Shown here: positions 1 to 7,055 of the stretch, piece after piece
Numbering within the stretch: position 1 is the stretch's first letter
Layout: each line of letters opens with the position of its first letter
The notes under the pieces: model-generated
Databases searched by the model: none
Told to the model about the DNA's origin: nothing
Seen by the model: the letters and a program-made list of their open reading frames with translations, nothing else
Made by a program: the position numbers and the translations under genes
Source: Nanobdellota archaeon
GTDB taxonomy: Archaea > Nanobdellota > Nanobdellia > Woesearchaeales > GW2011-AR15
DNA length: 12,985 nt
NCBI GenBank assembly: GCA_018815145.1
Contig: JAHIYL010000040.1
Location: forward strand, 1-12,985
Direction of reading: 5' to 3'

Positions 1-1
1 A

Positions 2-1339
2 TTTTCTTCTCCAAAAGGGAGGGTTTTTTTCAATGAAGAGGGAGCGCAATATAATTCTGATATTAATTCAAATAAAGGCATCTTAGTAATAACTGCAGAA
101 AATGCAGGATTAAAAATAACAAGATCATTTTCTGGAGTGATCAATGCAGATTTTGCAAAAATGAAAGCAATTGAAGGATTTTTTCAGGATTATCCATATG
201 GCTGCATTCAAATCAATACTTATGAAGAAGATGCTGGATTTGATGCAGACATTTCCTTATATTCTGATAGGGATTGTCATAGTGATTTTCATATAAAATC
301 TTTTCATTTTGTATCTGTAGATATTGTACCAAGTGGTGATATTGAGCAAACATCATTAGAAGAAGAAGCACCACCACAACCAGCAGAGACACCAGCAGAG
401 GAAGAAAATGCTCGTCGCAAGGCCGAGATTTTATCATATAATGTACATGAATGTCTAAAAGACATGAATCTGGTAGATTATAGATTCGATGATTTTGCAG
501 AGTACTATAATGGGGGTTATTACTATAAAACACAAGAATTAAATTATAATGATCCTGAGTTAAATACTGGACGACGAATGGTAGTACATACAATAAAGAT
601 AGACCTTAATAAGGTAGATATATTTGTTACACCTAAAGTTCGCGATACTATAACAACATCTGATTTTTCCACGAAGGGACTTTCTCTATGGGACCAGCCA
701 TGGAGGAAATTTTCATATGACGATTATCAGATGGATATAGCGATAAATGGGGGGGGATGGACTGAAGAAAAAAGTGGCGGTCAAGTAACTGGATATGATA
801 TCCATGGACCATATGTCTCAGAAGGACAAGTCCATTCAAGAAAAGAAGGATATGCATTGGTTGTATATGATGGTAAATTGGTTCATGATCGCCCATTAGT
901 TGATATATTCAATGTTAAAGATACTTATTTTAATTACATTGAATATGCAGTAGCAGCATTTAATCCGTTGGTTGAAAAAACATATAGGGGGCCATATTTT
1001 ACTGAAAAAGTAGATAAGTTTAATGGTGATCAAACGTATGCTCGTGCTAATACTAGAGCTAGAACATCAATTGGAATAGACACTGATAATTATGTCTTGA
1101 TAATAATTGTTGAAGATGTTAAATATGTCTCAAACAGTGAAATTAAAGATGGTGCGAACTTGAAAGAAATTGCATGTCTTCATTTGGCTCATGGTGCTAA
1201 CAAAGCAATCAATATGGATGGAGGGGACTCAACAGCACTAATTTTAGAAGGGGAAGTTAAGGTTCCAACAGTGACAACTCAACATCAAGTTAAAAATCAT
1301 TTAGGCATTAAAATAAAGCCAGAGTATGATATTAGGTAA
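2..1339 (+). CDS. Exported phosphodiester glycosidase (NAGPA/DUF2233) with N-terminal C-x23-C domain, 5' partial
   Basis: The frame is open to the left edge, so the GTG at 137 is internal. Codons from base 2 continue the conserved domain found in the three downstream paralogs, so the signal peptide and lipobox must lie outside the window. Visible part, 445 residues: residues 1-115 are the shared domain, with its two cysteines encoded at 203 and 275. A Pro/Glu-rich spacer follows to about residue 140. The C-terminal domain, from about 190, has the family hallmarks: VHTIKIDL, an AINGGG strand, a TRARTSIG segment and NMDGGDST with Asp406. By family knowledge this fold cleaves sugar phosphodiesters such as GlcNAc-1-phosphodiesters; the substrate here is unknown. 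The C-terminal domain is closest to the one in the gene at 3622, whereas the N-terminal domain is closest to those at 1982 and 5241. Family call fairly sure; role in envelope processing is inference. Confidence 0.82.
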   Translation, partial: FSSPKGRVFFNEEGAQYNSDINSNKGILVITAENAGLKITRSFSGVINADFAKMKAIEGFFQDYPYGCIQINTYEEDAGFDADISLYSDRDCHSDFHIKSFHFVSVDIVPSGDIEQTSLEEEAPPQPAETPAEEENARRKAEILSYNVHECLKDMNLVDYRFDDFAEYYNGGYYYKTQELNYNDPELNTGRRMVVHTIKIDLNKVDIFVTPKVRDTITTSDFSTKGLSLWDQPWRKFSYDDYQMDIAINGGGWTEEKSGGQVTGYDIHGPYVSEGQVHSRKEGYALVVYDGKLVHDRPLVDIFNVKDTYFNYIEYAVAAFNPLVEKTYRGPYFTEKVDKFNGDQTYARANTRARTSIGIDTDNYVLIIIVEDVKYVSNSEIKDGANLKEIACLHLAHGANKAINMDGGDSTALILEGEVKVPTVTTQHQVKNHLGIKIKPEYDIR

Positions 1340-1382
1340 CTATATTGATTTATTTTGTAACAATTATATATTTAATCGAATC

Positions 1383-1388
1383 TTTTTT
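1383..1388 (+). terminator. Possible T-tract terminator
   Basis: A run of six T lies 44 bases after the stop at 1339 and just before the next TATA-like box. Archaeal polymerases can stop at T-runs without a hairpin. The tract is short and the region is AT-rich, so this is weak. Confidence 0.22.
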
Positions 1389-1397
1389 GCATGCAAA
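1386..1397. promoter_or_regulatory. 12-bp perfect palindrome TTTGCATGCAAA upstream of TATA box
   Basis: The perfect inverted repeat centred on GCATGC ends 4 bases before the TATA-like box of the gene at 1455. That is where the BRE or a transcription-factor operator would sit in an archaeal promoter. Function is inferred from position only. Confidence 0.35.
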
Positions 1398-1401
1398 TAT
1401 A

Positions 1402-1410
1402 TTTATATTT
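1402..1410 (+). promoter_or_regulatory. TATA box (TTTATATTT) for the gene at 1455
   Basis: Centre near 1406, predicting transcription start around 1430-1433. That leaves a leader of about 23 bases containing the GAGGG ribosome binding site at 1444-1448, six bases before the ATG. It is the only clear promoter in front of the genes at 1455, 1982, 3622 and 5241. Confidence 0.5.
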
Positions 1411-1454
1411 GAAAGATTTTAATCATAGTAAATGAAATATAAAGAGGGAAAAAC

Positions 1455-1985
1455 ATGAATAGAAGATTGTCGAATAAAACTATCCTTTATTTGTTATTAA
1501 GTTCATCAATTGCATTGGTATTTTTGGCATCAAGTGGATCATTATTTGCACCAGCAGTTGAAGCAGATATCCTTTTGGAAAACCCACCATTACCGAATTA
1601 TGATCCAAATGAATTATGGGATCATTATCTTCATGATTTAAGAGTCGAAAGCTTCACAAGCTATGGTCTTGATGATTCTGGTAAAGTAGTTAAGATGTCT
1701 TTTCTAAGTATGTATGATTATAACAATTATATTGTGTGGATGGTAGCAAAGCCATTTGCTGAAGGTGCAGACACAGATCCTGTTTTGAAGGATATGAATA
1801 ATATTGCAAACTATTATAATAATATCTATCCAGATGCTTGTATGAAAGTAATTACATACGGTGAAAACAATTATAATCTTGATATATGGTTATGGCCTTC
1901 TGGAGAAACCTGTGAAACCACAGATTCAGATAATCCAGAGCACATAATATATTTAGAAAATGTACGGACTGCCAGTAGTGGATGA
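1455..1985 (+). CDS. Secreted stand-alone C-x23-C domain protein
   Basis: This 176-aa protein has a Sec signal peptide: a basic N-terminus, a hydrophobic core at about residues 10-33 and an AVEA-type cleavage site near 37. There is no lipobox cysteine, so it is probably released or loosely held. No named family is recognised. Residues ~100-170 align with the N-terminal domain of the neighbouring lipoproteins: YPDACM corresponds to YPDGCM, and Cys129 and Cys153 have the same 24-residue spacing. It is therefore a version of that domain without a catalytic partner. The start is supported by GAGGG six bases upstream. Its stop overlaps the next ATG as ATGA, suggesting translational coupling. It may act as a partner, decoy or structural subunit of the lipoprotein set (inference). 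Confidence 0.78.
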   Translation: MNRRLSNKTILYLLLSSSIALVFLASSGSLFAPAVEADILLENPPLPNYDPNELWDHYLHDLRVESFTSYGLDDSGKVVKMSFLSMYDYNNYIVWMVAKPFAEGADTDPVLKDMNNIANYYNNIYPDACMKVITYGENNYNLDIWLWPSGETCETTDSDNPEHIIYLENVRTASSG

Positions 1986-3586
1986 TAAAATATAAATTTA
2001 AAATGATAAAAAAACCGTCTACGTTCTTATTTATTTGCTTGTTAATTATTTCTTTATTGTTGATTTCTTGTGGTGGAGATGCTCCAGAATCATCTGCTCC
2101 TACGGAACCAGCAGAGGAACCTGCGCAACCAGCTGAAGAACCAGAAACTTCTGAGATAGTGTATCAAATATCATCTCCACAAATTGAGTTGCATTATAAT
2201 GAAGAAGGTGAGGAATTTAGTTCGGATATTAAAGTAAATACAGGATTTTTGAAGATAGGTACATTAAATGCTGAAGCAGAATTGGAGATTACTAGATCAT
2301 TTTATGAAGTGATTAATACAGATTTTGCTAGGATGAAAGCAATTGAAGGATTTTTTCAGGATTATCCAGATGGATGTATGCAAATTAATACTTATGACGG
2401 AGTGGGAGGAATAGATGTAGATTTTTCATTATTTTCTGATGTGAGCTGTCAGACTGGTTCATTAGTAAAATCTTTTACTATAGAACAAATAGATATAGAG
2501 ATAAGTGGTGATATTGGACAAATTTTATTGGATGGAGATGTACCAACAGGTTCACCAACAGATTCGCCAACAAGTACGCCAGCATCTCAGGAATTCATTA
2601 CAGACCCAAACGTGATTCCTTCAGCAGAGAGAGCAGAAAAATGCAATAATTGCATGGAGACAAGATTTCAAATGTGTTCTTTGGAATCTTGCACAGAGAC
2701 AGGGTTTCAAAGAACAGATTTGTTCACTGATTTTATTGAAAAATCGGATGAAGTACATAAAGGAGTATATTATAGATATCAGGAGTTGATACAACCAAGA
2801 GTGATGAATATACATACACTTAGGATTGATCTAGATAATGTTAACTTTGTATTCAGAGGAAAACCTACTAGTCTCCAAACAACAGGCAACTTTTTAAAGG
2901 ATAATGGTGCAGATATTGCTGTAAATTCAGGTGCTGCTTCTTTGGTTAGTAGAGCAGGGTTATGGACAACACACCTCACTGTGGCAATATCAGATAGTGA
3001 ACCCTATTCAACAGAGGAAATTACTGGATGGTCATTAGTTGAATATAATGCAGACAATGAGGAACTTCTAAAAGACCAGTATTATAATGAGGATTTAACT
3101 CGAGAAGAGTATTTAAAAGTGCCACGAAAAGTTGACATTGTGCACGTTGATGAAACAAACTATGATGACTTTTTCTTTGCTTTAGGAGGATTTCATCAGC
3201 TTGTCTGGGACAATGAAATCATTATAAAAGATATGTTTGTATATAAAGAAGATACAAAGATAAGTGCAGATGCAAGGGTAACCTTTGGATTAGATATGGA
3301 AAATAATATATTAATAATAATTGTTGTTGAAGGGGATGATACCAAGGGCAAGGGTATGGACCTACCTGAACTGGGATGTCTTAATTATTGTCATGGAGCA
3401 ACAAGAGCGATCAATATGGATGGAGGTACTTCAACTACTTTAGTATTTAAAGACCCAAGTAGTACGGATGAAAATTTTGTATGGGATTTTAAATATTCAG
3501 CCAAAGATCCCAATTATGAAAATTCGAAAACACTTCCAGATCAACGGCCAGCCTCAACCCATTTAGGTATTAGGTTCAAGGAATAG
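1982..3586 (+). CDS. Lipoprotein: C-x23-C domain plus divergent NAGPA/DUF2233 glycosidase domain
   Basis: 534 aa. A lipoprotein signal (FICLLIISLLLISC) ends at Cys30, or Cys23 if the second ATG at 2003 is the true start. Both intact paralogs have the cysteine at 23, which favours 2003; the ATGA overlap with the previous gene favours 1982. A Pro/Glu spacer leads to the shared domain (about residues 60-180, Cys132 and Cys156). A Ser/Thr/Pro spacer and a four-Cys patch follow (Cys221, 224, 232, 237; possible metal site or disulfides). The glycosidase domain covers ~250-534 and keeps NMDGGTSTT with Asp480. It is the most divergent of the three: NSGAAS replaces NGGG and ARVTFG replaces the usual RARTSIG-type segment. 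Altered specificity or reduced activity is possible. It probably acts outside the cell on phosphodiester-linked glycans; the substrate is unknown. Confidence 0.83.
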   Translation: MIKYKFKMIKKPSTFLFICLLIISLLLISCGGDAPESSAPTEPAEEPAQPAEEPETSEIVYQISSPQIELHYNEEGEEFSSDIKVNTGFLKIGTLNAEAELEITRSFYEVINTDFARMKAIEGFFQDYPDGCMQINTYDGVGGIDVDFSLFSDVSCQTGSLVKSFTIEQIDIEISGDIGQILLDGDVPTGSPTDSPTSTPASQEFITDPNVIPSAERAEKCNNCMETRFQMCSLESCTETGFQRTDLFTDFIEKSDEVHKGVYYRYQELIQPRVMNIHTLRIDLDNVNFVFRGKPTSLQTTGNFLKDNGADIAVNSGAASLVSRAGLWTTHLTVAISDSEPYSTEEITGWSLVEYNADNEELLKDQYYNEDLTREEYLKVPRKVDIVHVDETNYDDFFFALGGFHQLVWDNEIIIKDMFVYKEDTKISADARVTFGLDMENNILIIIVVEGDDTKGKGMDLPELGCLNYCHGATRAINMDGGTSTTLVFKDPSSTDENFVWDFKYSAKDPNYENSKTLPDQRPASTHLGIRFKE

Positions 3587-3621
3587 AAATTTATTTTAAA
3601 AGGGATAATAGAAAGCGTAAA

Positions 3622-5202
3622 ATGAAATACATTATAACGATTTGTGTGTGTATAAGTCTTGTTTTAGTATCTTTATTATTAGTTTCTTGTGGTAATGGTG
3701 CAGAACCTGAACCAACACCAGCAGAATCAGCAGAAGAACCTGAACCTACAGAAATATCCTATCAGATATCTTCTCCGCAAGTAATGCTTTACTATAACGA
3801 TGAATATACAGAAATTCCTTCTGATTTAGAGGCAAATAATGGATTATTAGTAATAAACAATGAAAATACAAATGTACAGATTATTAAACCAATGGATAAA
3901 ATAATTAATCAAGAATTTGGCAAAATGCAGGTTATTGAATATTTTTCCAGAGATTTTCCAGATGGTTGTATAAAAATTGAAGGTGAAGAAGTAGCATCAG
4001 TCGCAAATGTAGAGATTAAATTGTTTTCTGATAAAGATTGTGAGAGTGCTTCTCCTGTAAAATCTTTTGTCTTTGAGCAAGTTGATATCAGTGTATCTGT
4101 GAAAGAACCTACACCAGAACCGGAACATCCTGATTGCATTGTTGATGGCTATTGTGATTGGAAAAAAACAGATAGAGAACCAGGCGGCAGAGAAACAATT
4201 GAGAATTGTCCAGAGGACTGTAAAAAAACAATTGAAGAATATGCTCGTGAGGATGAGATCCTAAGATATAATGAAGAAATTGTTGATGTTGAGGATAAAT
4301 GTTTAGATGAGCTAAATTTAGAGAATTACAGGTTTGATATTTTGGATGAAAAATATAATGGTGTGTATTATTCAAAGCAATATTTAAAATTTAATGATCC
4401 AGAATTTTCGACTGGACGACATTTAATGGTTCATACTCTTAAAATTGATCTACATAAGGTTAATTTATTTGTAACCCCTCCTATTAGGGATACTATGAGT
4501 ACATCTGACTTTCAATCCCAAGGGTTATGGCTTTTTGATGATCCGTTTGATACATTTCCAGAATATACAAAAAAAAAGAATTTCAATATGGATATTGCAG
4601 TGAATGGAGGAGGATTTACGCCAGAATATAAGGGATCTAGAGTAACTGGATATAATGTTGATGGACCTGTTATTTCTCTAGGTGATCCCTATATATACAC
4701 ACATGGACAGGCATTAGTGGTATATGAGGAATATGAAGGCGAGGATGAAAAAAGAGTTGAAAGAGCGGATATTAAGTATGTTGATGACTTTGATGGCATT
4801 GATCATGCAATACCTGCAGTTAATGAATTAGTTGTAAATAAAGAAATTGTTAATAATGTAGATCATTTTCGTGGAGGACCGACCTATGCTCGTTCTGATG
4901 TTAGAGCTCGTACAACAATTGGATTAGATACAGAAAATAATGTTTTAATATTGGTTATTGTTGATGAAAAACCTAGAGAACTAGATCCGAGAGAGCATAG
5001 TATTGGAGCAAATTTGAAAGAAGTTGCGTGTCTTCAATTGGCCCATGGTGCAAATAAAGCAATAAATATGGATGGAGGAGATTCAACTACACTTGTTTTT
5101 AGAAATAGAGAAATTGTTGTGCCTGATAAAAATTGGTTCCGACACCCTGTTAAGAATCATCTAGGTATTAAGCTTATACCAGAGTTAAGTGAACAATATT
5201 AA
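3622..5202 (+). CDS. Lipoprotein: C-x23-C domain, CxDGxCD-type Cys module, NAGPA/DUF2233 glycosidase
   Basis: 526 aa, in the same direction and 35 bases after the previous stop. The lipobox is LLLVSC with Cys23, followed by a Pro/Glu spacer. The shared domain spans about residues 46-160 with Cys116 and Cys140. Residues 172-200 form a small four-Cys module (C-x2-DGxCD ... ENCPEDC) resembling the CGDGxCD...ENCPEDC repeats seen in many archaeal exported proteins. The paralog at the left edge lacks this module at the same point. The glycosidase domain, about 235-520, has KIDL, AVNGGG, ARTTIG and NMDGGDSTT with Asp484. AGGG occurs 16-20 bases before the ATG, a poor ribosome site, so translation may depend on the upstream gene. 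The domain calls are firm; the substrate is not known. Confidence 0.86.
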   Translation: MKYIITICVCISLVLVSLLLVSCGNGAEPEPTPAESAEEPEPTEISYQISSPQVMLYYNDEYTEIPSDLEANNGLLVINNENTNVQIIKPMDKIINQEFGKMQVIEYFSRDFPDGCIKIEGEEVASVANVEIKLFSDKDCESASPVKSFVFEQVDISVSVKEPTPEPEHPDCIVDGYCDWKKTDREPGGRETIENCPEDCKKTIEEYAREDEILRYNEEIVDVEDKCLDELNLENYRFDILDEKYNGVYYSKQYLKFNDPEFSTGRHLMVHTLKIDLHKVNLFVTPPIRDTMSTSDFQSQGLWLFDDPFDTFPEYTKKKNFNMDIAVNGGGFTPEYKGSRVTGYNVDGPVISLGDPYIYTHGQALVVYEEYEGEDEKRVERADIKYVDDFDGIDHAIPAVNELVVNKEIVNNVDHFRGGPTYARSDVRARTTIGLDTENNVLILVIVDEKPRELDPREHSIGANLKEVACLQLAHGANKAINMDGGDSTTLVFRNREIVVPDKNWFRHPVKNHLGIKLIPELSEQY

Positions 5203-5240
5203 TGTAGCAATAGCTGTAAATCCATAGGAATGAACCAGAA

Positions 5241-6995
5241 ATGAAAAGAAAACCAAGTGTTTGCACTTTTATTTGCTTGTTAATTATTTCTTTATTGTTA
5301 GTCTCATGTGGGGGAGGTGCTCCTGCACAACCAGCAGATCCACCAGAACCTGCTGAAGGATCCGCAGAACTGCCTGAAGAACATGGAAGAGAATGCGTTG
5401 GTGACGGTGCTATATGGGATCAAGATGACATATCTGGAGGTGAGATGGTATGCAATTTTGGCTATAGATATTATTGCTTAGGGTCTTTAGAGTCATGCCA
5501 GAATATTGAAAATGATAAACCATGTATAATTACTGGTGAAGAAAAAGTAAAGATAAAGGAAGGAGGTCACCCTACTACAAGTGAGACTTACTGCTGCAAT
5601 GGAATTGATGGATGGAGCAAGGGCAATTGCTGTCCAGATGATGATCCTCTTATGAAATCAATTGACGACCTACCTGACATATATGAAATTTTATGTATAG
5701 AGGGATCTTATTATTATTGCTTAGACTCGTGCCAAGACAAGGTGGACTGTAGAGTAGAAGGCATAGAAGGTGTCAAGATAACTGAAGATTTTACTGCCTA
5801 TTTCGTCTGCAATGGTGATTACAAAAAAGGCTGGATGTCGTCGTTGGATCCTGAGGATGATGAAGCTGCTGTAGAACAAGTAATATCTGATAACTTATAT
5901 CAGATCCCTTCTCCGCAAGTTGAAGTATATTACAATGAAGATGGTACCCAGTATAATTCTGATATAGATTCAAATACAGGGATTTTGATAATCAACACAT
6001 TAAATGGAGAAGCAGGATTACGAATCACACATTCATTTAATGAAGTTATTAATGAAGATTTCACCAGATTGAAAGTAATTGAATATTTTTTTCAGGATCA
6101 TCCAAGTGGCTGCATTCAAATTCATGCATATGGAGGAACTGAAGGGATTGATGCAGAATTATCCTTATATAATGATATGGAATGTCAAGCTGAGCTTGTT
6201 AAGTCTTTTCAATTTGTATCAGTAGCTGTGGAACATGTTGGTGCTATTGATGCAATATTAATACAAGGGCAGGCACCACCCGAACCTACAGTCCCACCAA
6301 CAGGCCCAATCATTGGAGAACAACCTGCAGAAGAAACTCCTATTGACGAAGATAGTTGGCTAGAAGATTCCAAATGTCCTGATGTTGTAATAAAAGCACG
6401 AGATTTCATTAATTGCCCATATGCAGTTGTAGGAGGAGTGAAGGATTCAAGCGATTGTGAAAAAGATATAAGAGAGGGACCAGGTTATAGTTGTGTTCAC
6501 TTAATTAATTCTATATTTGTATGGACTCCTGGGCTCTACGAAGACCCTGCAACAGCGTCAGTATACATTTGGGAGATGGTATTTAATGTATGCAATCAAA
6601 AAATAGGTGATAATAATCCTTTTATTTCAGTTAGAGATATACCTCTCGAAGAAATGCGGCCCGGAGATATTATCCAGGCAAAAGCAAATCCTGATTATCC
6701 TTGGAAAGAGATGAATGGAGGACATACTGCTATGTATCTCGGGAAGGGATATTTATCCAAATTACCAGGTTATGAAGACAAGTGGGGTACTCCTCCAGAA
6801 GGATGGGATATTTGTTATGATCAGTTTAAACGCTCCCCTGATGGTCAAATGATCTTTATTCATTCCAAGCCCCCTTCAGTGTGTTATAGCACTTATGATG
6901 ATCTCTTTAGTGAAGAAAATGGTAGATATATAAGAACAGAAATATGCAGATCCAAATATTGTGATGAAAATATTGAGCAAATAAGATATCCATGA
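5241..6995 (+). CDS. Lipoprotein: duplicated Cys module, C-x23-C domain, NlpC/P60-like hydrolase domain
   Basis: 584 aa, last gene of the group and 38 bases after the previous stop. The signal peptide is nearly identical to that of the gene at 1982 and ends in LLLVSC, Cys23. Residues ~50-205 hold two related Cys-rich units that begin YYCL at Cys79 and Cys160. The shared domain spans ~219-340 with Cys291 and Cys315. After a Pro-rich spacer, residues ~380-584 carry an NlpC/P60-like pattern instead of a glycosidase: CPYAVVGG, then GYSCVHLIN with candidate nucleophile Cys418, RPGD at 473-476, GGHTAMYLG with His495, and FIHS with His541. By family knowledge such domains cut peptide or amide bonds in cell walls. 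The usual DCSG context of the cysteine is changed, so another papain-like amidase family is possible. Likely surface-anchored. Confidence 0.75.
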   Translation: MKRKPSVCTFICLLIISLLLVSCGGGAPAQPADPPEPAEGSAELPEEHGRECVGDGAIWDQDDISGGEMVCNFGYRYYCLGSLESCQNIENDKPCIITGEEKVKIKEGGHPTTSETYCCNGIDGWSKGNCCPDDDPLMKSIDDLPDIYEILCIEGSYYYCLDSCQDKVDCRVEGIEGVKITEDFTAYFVCNGDYKKGWMSSLDPEDDEAAVEQVISDNLYQIPSPQVEVYYNEDGTQYNSDIDSNTGILIINTLNGEAGLRITHSFNEVINEDFTRLKVIEYFFQDHPSGCIQIHAYGGTEGIDAELSLYNDMECQAELVKSFQFVSVAVEHVGAIDAILIQGQAPPEPTVPPTGPIIGEQPAEETPIDEDSWLEDSKCPDVVIKARDFINCPYAVVGGVKDSSDCEKDIREGPGYSCVHLINSIFVWTPGLYEDPATASVYIWEMVFNVCNQKIGDNNPFISVRDIPLEEMRPGDIIQAKANPDYPWKEMNGGHTAMYLGKGYLSKLPGYEDKWGTPPEGWDICYDQFKRSPDGQMIFIHSKPPSVCYSTYDDLFSEENGRYIRTEICRSKYCDENIEQIRYP

Positions 6996-7009
6996 TTATC
7001 TGATATATC

Positions 7010-7014
7010 TTTTT
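7010..7014 (+). terminator. Possible T-tract terminator after the lipoprotein gene group
   Basis: A five-T run 15 bases past the stop at 6995 and before the gatD TATA box. It fits a hairpin-free archaeal stop but is short. Confidence 0.22.
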
Positions 7015-7020
7015 CGTTAA

Positions 7021-7031
7021 TTTATTAAATA
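7021..7031 (+). promoter_or_regulatory. TATA box for leaderless gatD
   Basis: TTTATTAAATA centred about 30 bases before the ATG at 7056. No ribosome binding site lies in front of that ATG, which is the arrangement expected for a leaderless archaeal mRNA. Confidence 0.5.
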
Positions 7032-7055
7032 TTGCTTTGATTCTATATATGTATC

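Noticed and set aside
137..1339. GTG at 137 as the start of the first gene
   Set aside because: The frame is open to base 2 and the upstream codons match the conserved domain of the paralogs, so the gene is partial at the window edge.
5230..5244. Four-codon upstream frame overlapping the start at 5241
   Set aside because: ATG-AAC-CAG-AAA-TGA is too short to weigh in an AT-rich gap and has no support beyond chance.
2030..5299. Mobile element or integron-like repeats
   Set aside because: The repeated DNA lies inside homologous coding regions (signal peptides and the shared domain) and has no terminal repeats or transposase; it reflects paralogy.
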